The notes below the pieces were generated by a model. It was not told the DNA's origin and did not search any database. It worked only from the letters and a program-made list of their open reading frames with translations. This document shows positions 56,805 through 64,000 of a stretch of 64,000 nt of DNA, one piece after another. Source of the stretch: Acidovorax sp. KKS102 (GTDB lineage: Bacteria > Pseudomonadota > Gammaproteobacteria > Burkholderiales > Burkholderiaceae_C); contig NC_018708.1 of assembly GCF_000302535.1 (NCBI RefSeq), positions 3,348,001-3,412,000 on the forward strand, read 5' to 3'. The first letter of the stretch is position 1, and each line of letters begins with the position of its first letter. The translations under genes and the position numbers were made by a program.

Positions 56805-56833
56805 ACAAAAAAGGGGCAACTTGCCCCTTTTTG
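56805..56833. terminator. Bidirectional rho-independent terminator
   Basis: AAAAAAGGGGCAA, CTT, then GCCCCTTTTTT form a strong stem with A and T tracts on both sides. It lies between the convergent ends of the stress gene and matB and can serve both. Confidence 0.85.
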
Positions 56834-56862
56834 TCTATGTGCGCATCCCGCTGCGCAGTTGC

Positions 56863-58437
56863 TCAGGCAAACAACCCCTTGTACTGATCCCGCAGCAGAT
56901 TCTTCTGCACCTTCCCCATCGTATTGCGCGGCAGTTCCGCCACCACAAAGCACTTCTTCGGAATCTTGAAGTTGGCCAGTTGCGACTTGAGCTGGGCCAC
57001 GATGGCGTCGGCATCCAGTTGGGCGCCGGGTTTGGCAATGACCACGGCCACGCCCACTTCGCCAAAGTCCGGGTGCGGCACACCGACCAGGGCGCTTTCG
57101 GCTACGCCGGGCATTTCGTTGATGTAGCCCTCGATCTCTGCGGGGTAGACGTTGTAGCCGCCGCTGATGATCAGGTCTTTGCTGCGGCCCACGATGTGGA
57201 CGTAGCCGCGCTCATCGACCTTGCCCACGTCGCCGGTCTTGAAGTAACCGTCTTTCGTGAACTCTTCGGCCGTCTTTTCGGGCATGCGCCAGTAGCCTTT
57301 GAACACGTTGGGGCCCTTGACCTGGATGCCGCCGATCTCGCCCACGGGCAGGTCTTTGCCGTCGTCGCCCTGCACGCGCAGGCTGACGCCCGGCAGTGGG
57401 AAGCCGACAGTGCCGCCACGGCGTTCGTCCTGGCCTTGGTAGCGCTTATCGGCGCTGTAGGGGTTACTGGTGAGCATGATGGTTTCGCTCATGCCGTAGC
57501 GCTCCAGAATGGTGTGACCGGTGCGCTGCTGCCATTCCTTGAAGGTTTCGATGAGCAGCGGCGCAGAGCCTGCGATGAACAGGCGCATGTTCTTCACCGC
57601 CTCTTTGGTCAGGCCTGGCTCGGCCAGCATGCGCACGTACAGAGTGGGCACACCCATGAACACGGTGGCACGGGGCATGGCGGCGATGACGGCCTTGGGG
57701 TCGAACTTGGCCATCCAGATCATCTTGCTGCCGTTGATGAGTGCGCCGTGGATGGCGACGAAGAGGCCGTGGACGTGGAAGATGGGCAGCGCGTGGATGA
57801 GCACGTCGCCCCGGCCATCAGGCCCCCCGGTAGCGGTCCAGCCCCAGTAGTCCTTGAGCATGACCGCGTTGCTGAGCATGTTGCCGTGCGTGAGCATGGC
57901 GCCCTTGCTGCGGCCGGTGGTGCCGCTGGTGTAGAGGATGGCGGCCAGATCGTCGGCGCTGCGGGCCACGGCCTGGTGCTCGTCACTGTGGTGGGCAGCG
58001 CGATCGAGCAGGCTGCCAGTGCGGTCGTCGCCCAGGGTGAACACATGCTGCGTACCGAGGGTGAAGGCGATTTTGCTGACCCAGCCGAAGTTACCGGGGC
58101 TGCACACCACCACGGCAGGCTCGGCGTTGCCGATGAAGTATTCGATCTCGGCGCTTTGGTAGGCGGTGTTGAGCGGCAAGAACACGTAGCCCGCGCGCAG
58201 CGTGGCCAGGTACAGGGCCATGGCTTCGACGGATTTTTCAACCTGCACGGCCACGCGGCTGCCTTCGGGCAGCTTGAGCGATGCGAGCAGGTTGGCGATG
58301 CGGGCGCTGGCGCGGTCCAGGTCGCGCCAGGTGTAGTACAGCGGAGTACCGTCCGCCGCCGTGGTCTCGACGGCGGTGCTGTCCAGGTCAGACGGGAACG
58401 CGGCGCGCAGGGCGCTGAAGAGGTTTTGTTGGCTCAT
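56863..58437 (-). CDS. matB: Malonyl-CoA synthetase
   Basis: A 524-residue acyl-adenylate-forming enzyme, ATP + malonate + CoA to malonyl-CoA. The AMP-binding motif is ILYTSGTTGRSKGAML. ERYGMSETIMLTSNPY and GRSKDLIISGGYNVYPAEIE are conserved blocks; LPRNTMGKVQKNLLR has the catalytic Lys near the end. The AMSET-type motif GMSETIMLTSN is typical of MatB. Neighbouring genes (malonyl-CoA decarboxylase, FCD-GntR regulator, Bug receptor) support malonate. Last gene of the operon. Confidence 0.92.
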   Translation of the reverse strand: MSQQNLFSALRAAFPSDLDSTAVETTAADGTPLYYTWRDLDRASARIANLLASLKLPEGSRVAVQVEKSVEAMALYLATLRAGYVFLPLNTAYQSAEIEYFIGNAEPAVVVCSPGNFGWVSKIAFTLGTQHVFTLGDDRTGSLLDRAAHHSDEHQAVARSADDLAAILYTSGTTGRSKGAMLTHGNMLSNAVMLKDYWGWTATGGPDGRGDVLIHALPIFHVHGLFVAIHGALINGSKMIWMAKFDPKAVIAAMPRATVFMGVPTLYVRMLAEPGLTKEAVKNMRLFIAGSAPLLIETFKEWQQRTGHTILERYGMSETIMLTSNPYSADKRYQGQDERRGGTVGFPLPGVSLRVQGDDGKDLPVGEIGGIQVKGPNVFKGYWRMPEKTAEEFTKDGYFKTGDVGKVDERGYVHIVGRSKDLIISGGYNVYPAEIEGYINEMPGVAESALVGVPHPDFGEVGVAVVIAKPGAQLDADAIVAQLKSQLANFKIPKKCFVVAELPRNTMGKVQKNLLRDQYKGLFA

Positions 58438-58519
58438 GGCTCAGACTTCGATGGGCTGGGTAGCTGGGTTGAGAGTTTGGGACGGACTGAATGGGAGAAG
58501 CCGGGGACGACGGCGTCGG

Positions 58520-59335
58520 TCAGAACACCGGCGCGCGCTTGTCCAGAAAGGCAGAGATCCCTTCGCGGTGCTCGGCACTGGCGGCGTAGGCATAGGGGTC
58601 GGCAGGTCCATTAACTATGTTTTCGATAGCAGACTGGGCATGATTTTCTAGCGCTACAGGCGCTTTCAGTGCCCGAAACGTCTGCTTGTTCATGCGGGCG
58701 GCCTGGGGTGCCAATGCGGCAATGCGCTGGGCACTGCCCAGGGCTTCGGTGGCCACCATGTCGTCAGCCACCACGCGACTCAGAAAGCCACGGGCCAGCA
58801 TGTCGGGGGCGCTGAAGGTGGCGGCCTCCAGCAGCATCTGGCGTGCAGTCACGTCACCCACCGCACCGGCCACCAATTGCGCCTCACGCGGGGCCATCGG
58901 GAAACCCAGCTTGGCAATCGGCGCGCCAAAGCGCGCGCCACTGCCCGCCACGCGGATGTCGCAGCAGCTGGCAATCTCCACGCCAGCGCCCATGCAGGCA
59001 CCGCTGATCTGGGCCACGATGGGTACGTCGCACTGAAGCATGGCGTTGAGCCCACCCCAAACGTCGTTTTCATGAAAGTCGCGCAGCGCCGCCGCATCAA
59101 AACGGAAGCCGGGGTACTCTGAAATGTCTCCGCCCGCACAAAACGCCCCGCCCTCGCCCGCGATGAGCACACAGCGCACATCGGAACGGCGCTGCACGTC
59201 TTCAAACACCGCACGCAACTGCCGCCACATGGGCCGCGACATGGCGTTCAGCCGCCCGGTGTGGCACAGGGTGACATGCACCACTCCGCCCTCACCAGCA
59301 TTCATCAACACATCACCCGACATCCTGGTATCCAT
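58520..59335 (-). CDS. Enoyl-CoA hydratase/isomerase (crotonase) family protein
   Basis: A 271-residue crotonase. GAFCAGGDISEYPGF forms the first half of the oxyanion hole and SGACMGAGVEIASCCDIRVA the second. FGAPIAKLGFPMAPREAQLV follows, where hydratases normally have the second catalytic Glu. The segment ALENHAQSAIENIVNG near residue 235 is encoded by the Comamonadaceae repeat. It sits between the Bug receptor and matB genes. Which CoA thioester it uses is unknown; crotonases are not a standard part of malonate operons. Confidence 0.87.
   Translation of the reverse strand: MDTRMSGDVLMNAGEGGVVHVTLCHTGRLNAMSRPMWRQLRAVFEDVQRRSDVRCVLIAGEGGAFCAGGDISEYPGFRFDAAALRDFHENDVWGGLNAMLQCDVPIVAQISGACMGAGVEIASCCDIRVAGSGARFGAPIAKLGFPMAPREAQLVAGAVGDVTARQMLLEAATFSAPDMLARGFLSRVVADDMVATEALGSAQRIAALAPQAARMNKQTFRALKAPVALENHAQSAIENIVNGPADPYAYAASAEHREGISAFLDKRAPVF
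58607..58676. repeat. Comamonadaceae interspersed repeat, copy F (inside the crotonase gene)
   Basis: AACTATGTTTTCGATAGCAG, then ACTGGGCATG and CTAGCGCTACAGGCGC. It shares the GCGCTAG, ATGCCC and CTGCTAT blocks with the other copies when read on the minus strand, and is translated as HAQSAIENIV. Confidence 0.65.
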
Positions 59336-59421
59336 TTCCTTCACATACCGCCTACGACCTTCGCACCCGCGATGCACCACTGGCCGCGCCACCGTGGAAC
59401 GGGCTTTGCCAGGCCACGGGT

Positions 59422-59545
59422 GGCGTCCCCCTCGGGGGATGGCGCAAAGCGCAGACGGAGCGAATAAGCCCGGCGTGCCCGAGCGCGCCGCATAAGCGTG
59501 CTCCGTCTAGGCGCAAAGCGCAGCCATAGCACCGGCTATGGCCAG
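59422..59545. repeat. GC-rich hairpin repeat, copy 2, with nested inverted repeats
   Basis: In the 284-base gap between the Bug receptor and crotonase genes. GGCGTCCCCCTCGGGGGA and GGCGCAAAGCGC repeat the modules of copy 1 near 20.8 kb. AGACGGAGC (59453-59461) pairs with GCTCCGTCT (59500-59508), a second GGCGCAAAGCGC follows at 59510-59521, and GCCATAGC (59523-59530) pairs with GCTATGGC (59535-59542). I see no gene in the rest of this gap. Confidence 0.55.
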
Positions 59546-59619
59546 CATTTGCAACAACGACGGTGTGCGCTTTTGCGGAGCGAGCGGGCATGGCGGGTTT
59601 GTTTGCAACATCTTGGGGG

Positions 59620-60609
59620 TTAGTCCAATTTGGCGCCAGACGCCTTCACCACGGCCGCCCAGCGCTTGACCTCGCTGCTCACAAACGCGCCAAACTGCTG
59701 CTGCGTCATGCCGCCGTAGTCCGCGCCGTTGCTGGCCCACACGGCCTTGAGCTCTTCGGCCGTGCCCAGGCGCTTGATTTCGTCCACGATGCGGGCCTGC
59801 ACATCAGCCGGCGTGCCTTTGGGCGCCCACAGGCCGTACCACGTGGTCACGGTGTAGTCGGGCAGGCCCACTTCGGAGGCGCAGGGCACGTCGGGGAACG
59901 CGGGGTTGCGCTTGGGGCCCGACACCATCAGCGCCTTGATGCGGCCGCTCTTGATGTGGTTGGCGGAAGACCCCAGGCCGTCGAACATCATGTCCACGTT
60001 GCCGCCGATCAGGTCTTGCAACGCCGGGCCCGCGCCCCGGTACGGGATGTGGGTGATAAAGGTGCCCGTCTGCTGCTTGAACAGCTCGCCCGCCAGGTGG
60101 TGCGAGGTGCCGGCTCCGGCCGAGCCGTAGTTGAGCTTGGCAGGGTTGCGCTTGACGTAGTCCAGGAACTGCTTGAAGTTGGCCGACGGCGTCTTGGGGT
60201 TGACCACCACCACCTGCGGCACGTTGGCCAACAGTGCCAGCGGGATGAAGTCTTTTTCGATGTCGTAGTCGAGCTTGGGGTACATCGACGGTGCAATGGC
60301 GTGGTGCACCGCCCCCATGAACAGGGTGTAGCCGTCGGGCGCAGCCTTGGAGGCAATGCTGGCGCCCAGCGTGCCACCGGCGCCCCCCCGGTTGTCGATC
60401 ACCAGCGTCTTGCCCGTGCTTTTGGAAAACTGCGCGGCCAGCGGCCGGGCAAAGGCATCGGTGCCGCCACCGGCGGGGAAAGGCACCACCACCGTCACCG
60501 GCTTGGTCGGCCAGTTGCTGTCGGCCCAGCTGCTGCCGCTGGCCAGGCCCAAACCTGCAGCCGCTGCGCCGAGCAACACATCCCGGCGTTGGATTCGCGA
60601 ATCAGTCAT
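59620..60609 (-). CDS. Bug/TctC family periplasmic receptor
   Basis: A 329-residue tripartite tricarboxylate-type receptor. A twin-arginine-like start (QRRDVLLGAAAAGLGLASG) leads to the mature WPTKPVTVVVPFPAGGGTD, and GYTLFMGAVHHAIAP and NYGSAGAGTSHHLAGELFK are Bug motifs. An AGGAGACAAGGA ribosome-binding site precedes the ATG at 60609. Located in the malonate operon, it is presumably a malonate receptor, though Bug proteins often lack adjacent TctA/TctB membrane partners, as here. It follows the decarboxylase gene by 67 bases. Confidence 0.9.
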   Translation of the reverse strand: MTDSRIQRRDVLLGAAAAGLGLASGSSWADSNWPTKPVTVVVPFPAGGGTDAFARPLAAQFSKSTGKTLVIDNRGGAGGTLGASIASKAAPDGYTLFMGAVHHAIAPSMYPKLDYDIEKDFIPLALLANVPQVVVVNPKTPSANFKQFLDYVKRNPAKLNYGSAGAGTSHHLAGELFKQQTGTFITHIPYRGAGPALQDLIGGNVDMMFDGLGSSANHIKSGRIKALMVSGPKRNPAFPDVPCASEVGLPDYTVTTWYGLWAPKGTPADVQARIVDEIKRLGTAEELKAVWASNGADYGGMTQQQFGAFVSSEVKRWAAVVKASGAKLD

Positions 60610-60676
60610 TCCTTGTCTCCTGTCGTTGTAAAAATACGCTGTCACTGGTTCACCCGGCATCATGCCGTCCGCCCCG

Positions 60677-62164
60677 TCAGTCGCGGCAAAGGCTGTCGAT
60701 GTCCCCCGACACTGGCACTTTGCCCTGCGCAAGCAAGCTGCGATGCTTGTCGATGCGCTTCAAGTCGTACAGGTAGTTCACCATGAGCCCGTACGATTGT
60801 TTTTGCCCCTTGCTGGACGGATCACCCGCCCAGTTCAGGCGCTCTACCCGCGCGCCGTTGCCCAGGTGGAAGCGGGCCACGGGGTCTGCCGGCTTGCCTT
60901 CTTGCAGCTCGCGGCCCAGATAGTACGCGGCGCATTCCAGCAGCATCTGGCGCACAGGGGATTTAGCGTCCAGCTCCAGCGCCTTGTCCAACGCCCCGAG
61001 AAAATGCGTGGCCTGCGGCGGCTCGAACCCCACCGCGCGGCCCAGTTCGCTGCGGCGCTTATCGTCCAGGCGGTCCAGCATCGCACCCGCGTGTTTGCCC
61101 AGCCAAGCACGGAAACCCGGGATGGGCGACAGCGTGGCAAAGGTGCGCAGGCGCGGAAACTCGGCCGTGAGCGTCTCCACTACATGCTTGATCAGCGAGT
61201 CGCCAAAGCTCACGCCGCGCAGGCCGGTTTGTGTGTTGCTGATGGAGTAGAAGATGGCCGTGGTGGCTCGCGTGATGTCCACGGGCGCAGCGGCCTCGTC
61301 CAGGAGCGGCGTGATGCTGGACGAGATCTTGTCGAGCAACGCCACCTCCACGAAGATCAACGGCTCGTTGGGCAGGCGCGGGTGGAAGAAGCCGTAGCAG
61401 CGGCGGTCACTGTCCAGCCGGTTCTTCAGGTCAGCCCAGCTGCGGATGTCGTGCACGGCCTCGTACTTGATGAGCTTTTCAAGCAGGGATGCAGGCGAGT
61501 CCCACGACAGGCGGCGCAGCTCCAGAAACGCCACATCAAACCAGGTCGAGAACAGGTGCTCCAGCTCGGCATCGAGCGGCAGCAGGCGCTTGTCGGCCTT
61601 GAGCAGCGGCAGGATCTCTGCGCGCATGTCCACCAGAAAGCGCATGCCTTCAGGGAACGCCGAAAACCGCTGCAGCAGCCGCGTGCGGGGCGACACCAAA
61701 GCGCGGCGCAGGCTGATCTCGGCCTGTCCTTCTTCGGCCGTGCCCGCTGCTGCCTCGTAGCGCTGGCGGGCGGACTTGAAGCGCGTGGCGTCGGGCGCAA
61801 ACTGCTCGCACATCAGCAGCCACATGTCGCGCCGCTCCTCGGGCTCGGCCTTGGCATACCACTCGGCCACCACCTGGGCGCGGCGGCCACCTTCGATCTC
61901 GCTCACCTGCGGCGCCACCACCTCCTGCAGGTCGGCCAGCAGGCGGCGCAGCGCGCGGGGAGACAGCGCCTCCTGGCCGCGGCGCAGGGTGGCCTGCAGG
62001 CGCTCGTGGGTGGAACGCGGCACCGCCACCTTGGCGACCACATCGGTCACGGTTTTGTCGAGCGCGGCCTTGGCGAGCTTGTCACCCGCCTTGTCGGCGG
62101 CGGGTGCGGCAGTGCGCAGGCGTGACACGCTGCGGGCGATCCATTCGGGGGTGCTGCTGATCAT
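60677..62164 (-). CDS. matA: Malonyl-CoA decarboxylase
   Basis: A 495-residue malonyl-CoA decarboxylase (MCD/MatA), malonyl-CoA to acetyl-CoA plus CO2. The helical N-terminal domain runs to about residue 190. The C-terminal GNAT-like catalytic domain includes CYGFFHPRLPNEPLIFVEVA, FYSISNTQTGLRGVSFGDSL with the catalytic Ser, and ATLSPIPGFRAWL. The ATG overlaps the regulator stop by four bases. It consumes the product of MatB, completing malonate use. Confidence 0.94.
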   Translation of the reverse strand: MISSTPEWIARSVSRLRTAAPAADKAGDKLAKAALDKTVTDVVAKVAVPRSTHERLQATLRRGQEALSPRALRRLLADLQEVVAPQVSEIEGGRRAQVVAEWYAKAEPEERRDMWLLMCEQFAPDATRFKSARQRYEAAAGTAEEGQAEISLRRALVSPRTRLLQRFSAFPEGMRFLVDMRAEILPLLKADKRLLPLDAELEHLFSTWFDVAFLELRRLSWDSPASLLEKLIKYEAVHDIRSWADLKNRLDSDRRCYGFFHPRLPNEPLIFVEVALLDKISSSITPLLDEAAAPVDITRATTAIFYSISNTQTGLRGVSFGDSLIKHVVETLTAEFPRLRTFATLSPIPGFRAWLGKHAGAMLDRLDDKRRSELGRAVGFEPPQATHFLGALDKALELDAKSPVRQMLLECAAYYLGRELQEGKPADPVARFHLGNGARVERLNWAGDPSSKGQKQSYGLMVNYLYDLKRIDKHRSLLAQGKVPVSGDIDSLCRD

Positions 62165-62829
62165 GGGGTCAACCTCGATTGCTGGTTGCGGGCTACGTCG
62201 CGCAGCGCATCGCGCTGGCGCAACAAATGGGTGCGCATGGCTTCTTCGGCGGCATCGCAGTCGCGGGCCTTGAGGGCAGCAAACACGGCCAAGTGCTCCG
62301 CCAGGCTTTGCTGCATGCGCCCGGGGGCGTGCAGCGACTTGTGGCGCGCCAGGCGCAGGATCTTGCGCAGGTCGCCAATCACCTGGGCCAGCCAGCGGTT
62401 GTCGGCCAGCGTGATGAAGGCCTCGTGGATGGCGTAGTTGGCTTCGTAGTAGTCGGTGACCAGCCCGTCAGCCGCGCATTGCTGCAGGCGATCGTGCAAC
62501 TGCTCCAGCGCGGCAATGTCGGCCGCCACGGCTTTGCGCGTGGCCTCGTGCGCGGCACGGCCTTCCAGCAGCGCAATGACCGGGAAGATTTCGTCCAGGT
62601 CGCTCTCGGTGACCTCGGCCACAAAACAACCCCGGCGCGGCTCGTGGCGCAGCAGCCCCTCGGCTACCAGCACCTTGAGCGCCTCGCGCAGCGGGGTGCG
62701 AGAAATTTCCAGCCGCTCGCACAGGGCGGCTTCGTCCAGAAAGCTGCCGGGCGGCAAGGTGCCCGCAAAAATCTGCTCCCGCAGCCGGGAGGCGACTTCG
62801 TCGTGCAGTGAATTCGGGACAGGACGCAT
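62161..62829 (-). CDS. matR: GntR family regulator, FCD subfamily (MatR-like)
   Basis: A 222-residue regulator. The winged helix spans residues 8-70 (LHDEVASRLREQIFAGTLPP, CERLEISRTPLREALKVL), and an FCD ligand-binding domain follows (EANYAIHEAFITLADN). MatR in rhizobia is the malonate-responsive GntR repressor of matABC; position before and overlapping the decarboxylase gene suggests the same. The ATG at 62829 is preferred to a TTG nine bases upstream. A 22-base palindrome about 130 bases upstream is a candidate site. Confidence 0.88.
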   Translation of the reverse strand: MRPVPNSLHDEVASRLREQIFAGTLPPGSFLDEAALCERLEISRTPLREALKVLVAEGLLRHEPRRGCFVAEVTESDLDEIFPVIALLEGRAAHEATRKAVAADIAALEQLHDRLQQCAADGLVTDYYEANYAIHEAFITLADNRWLAQVIGDLRKILRLARHKSLHAPGRMQQSLAEHLAVFAALKARDCDAAEEAMRTHLLRQRDALRDVARNQQSRLTP

Positions 62830-63205
62830 GTGAAACAAGGCTCCAGGGCACCAACCCGCGAGGCATCAGCAGCCAACTCCTAGTGGATTGCGCAGGTCGA
62901 ATGCCTGTAACACCCCGCTATCAGCTGACAACAGTGGCGATTGCCTCGCCATGTGTGTAATTTCTCATAATTATGCGAAATGACAAGATGAAAACCCTGT
63001 TTTGGAGGCTTTGGTTACACAAAAGATGGCAACTGCGGTGCTTGCGCAACGCCGCGTGCCAGAGAACGGCCAGGGTGGCGAACCTTGCTGTTGGCCCTAA
63101 GGCGCCGTCATTTGTTGATCCGCCCCGGGCCAAATGAGCTGTCGAGGGTGTACCCCCCGCTGAGCCCACCGCAGGCTCACCCTGCCCTCGCGCCCCTCTC
63201 CCGCT
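62830..63205. promoter_or_regulatory. Intergenic region with a malonate-operon operator candidate
   Basis: A 376-base gap between the matR-like gene and the truncated LysR gene, both on the minus strand. At 62960-62981, ATTTCTCATAATTATGCGAAAT is a palindrome with one mismatched pair, in an AT-rich context unlike its surroundings. That is a likely operator and promoter for the malonate operon. Nothing else was recognised in this stretch. Confidence 0.5.
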
Positions 63206-64000
63206 TCACTCCACGCCCGCAAATCCTTCCACCAGGTGGTCGATCCACACCCGCAGCTTGGCGGGCAGAAAGCGGTGGGACGGGTACAGCACCCAGGCCG
63301 TGCCCGCGTACGAGGTCTTGTGCTCCCAGTCGGGCAACACGGTCACCAGGTCACCCCGCTCCAACGCAGCGCGCGCGGTAAAGCCCGGCAGGCTGGCAAT
63401 GCCCAGGTGGCTCAGCGCGGCCTCCAGCCGCACCTCGCTGTGGTTGGCCACATAGCGGCCGCGCACGGCCACCGTTGCGGTCTCGCCTGCCCGCTCAAAG
63501 CGCCAGTGCCGGTCGCGCTCGTCTTCGCCCAGGGTGATGCAGGCGTGCTGCTCCAGGTCGCGCGGGTGCCGGGGGTGGCCCCGCTCGGCCAGGTAACGCG
63601 GGCTGGCGCAAATCAAATGGCGCAACGTGGCCAGCGGCCGTCCGGCCAGTCCCGGGGGCGGGGTGTCGGTCACGCGCAGGGCCAGGTCGATGGGCTCCTC
63701 GAACAGGTCCACCGTGCGGTCGGTGATCAACAGCTGCACATCGACCTGGGGGTATTTCTGCAAAAACGGCAGCACCAGCGGGTGCACCAGTTGGCGCCCC
63801 ACCGCCTTGGCCATGCTCATGCGCACCATGCCGGAGGGCGCGGCAGAGTGCGTGTCGCTCAGCGCCCACACCTCGCGCGCGGCAGACACCATGTCCTGGC
63901 AGCGGCTGTAGACCGCCGTGCCCGCATCGGTCAGCCGCAGCTTGCGGGTGGTGCGCTCCAGCAGGCGCACGCGCAGCGCCCCCTCCAGCCGGGCCACCTG
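63206..64000 (-). CDS. LysR family transcriptional regulator, 5' end cut off
   Basis: The frame is open to the window edge, so the helix-turn-helix start lies outside. The visible 264 residues begin inside the HTH wing (ARLEGALRVRLLERTTRKLR, then LTDAGTAVYSRCQDM) and continue through a LysR effector domain with FLQKYPQVDVQLLITDRTVD and an unusual number of His/Arg residues. It belongs to the subgroup annotated near transporters and quinone reductases; no target is visible here. Confidence 0.85.
   Translation of the reverse strand, partial: QVARLEGALRVRLLERTTRKLRLTDAGTAVYSRCQDMVSAAREVWALSDTHSAAPSGMVRMSMAKAVGRQLVHPLVLPFLQKYPQVDVQLLITDRTVDLFEEPIDLALRVTDTPPPGLAGRPLATLRHLICASPRYLAERGHPRHPRDLEQHACITLGEDERDRHWRFERAGETATVAVRGRYVANHSEVRLEAALSHLGIASLPGFTARAALERGDLVTVLPDWEHKTSYAGTAWVLYPSHRFLPAKLRVWIDHLVEGFAGVE

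Overview
The window is high-GC, gene-dense DNA that reads like the chromosome of a betaproteobacterium of the family Comamonadaceae, most likely Acidovorax or a close relative. The evidence is the gene content (cbb3 oxidase cluster with an FNR-type regulator, several Bug/TctC-type receptors, LysR and FCD-GntR regulators beside small catabolic operons, a malonate module) and a short interspersed repeat that I associate with this family. No rRNA, tRNA, phage or CRISPR array was seen. The genus is an inference from style, not from a marker gene.

Layout. 1-4.6 kb: a truncated PAS-GGDEF cyclase, a small unknown gene, a chemoreceptor, and a lone PstS phosphate receptor. 4.7-11.4 kb: a CYTH-CHAD protein, a DEDDy exonuclease, FadH with a divergent TetR regulator, SlyX and a PLP aminotransferase. 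11.5-17.3 kb: a GyrI-like protein, a Bug receptor gene broken by a 268-bp inverted-repeat element and an amber codon, an amidase with a divergent LysR regulator, endonuclease III, and an AbrB-Doc toxin-antitoxin pair. 17.3-24.6 kb: a polyamine-type ABC importer operon ending in a GntR regulator and an Asp/Glu racemase homologue, then a membrane diguanylate cyclase.

24.7-38.9 kb is a cobalamin region. A cobalamin riboswitch precedes btuB, followed without real gaps by cobB, cobU, btuF, btuC, an ABC ATPase, cobO, cbiB, cobD, a HipA-like kinase, a DUF3037 protein and cobQ. cobT lies beyond an opposite-strand methyltransferase. The outer-membrane receptor and ABC importer bring in corrinoid, and the enzymes adenosylate it, amidate it and attach the nucleotide loop. 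The HipA-like/DUF3037 pair has no known place in this pathway, yet its frames overlap those of its neighbours.

39-45 kb: a ZapB-like gene and zapA, then 6S RNA, a TauE/SafE-type permease, and a c-di-GMP pair (PAS-GGDEF-EAL and HD-GYP) with overlapping frames. 44.9-56.7 kb: a microaerobic respiration cluster with hemN, fnr, ccoH, ccoG, ccoNOQP, ccoS, ccoI and a universal stress protein, with FNR-type boxes before hemN/fnr, before ccoN, and between ccoI and the stress gene. 56.8-63 kb: a malonate operon with an FCD-GntR regulator, malonyl-CoA decarboxylase, Bug receptor, crotonase and malonyl-CoA synthetase. The window ends in a truncated LysR gene.

The observations most worth pursuing are the HipA-like/DUF3037 pair inside the B12 operon, a family-specific repeat read in the same frame inside three unrelated enzymes (CbiB, CobU, crotonase), and the cruciform-like element in the Bug gene.
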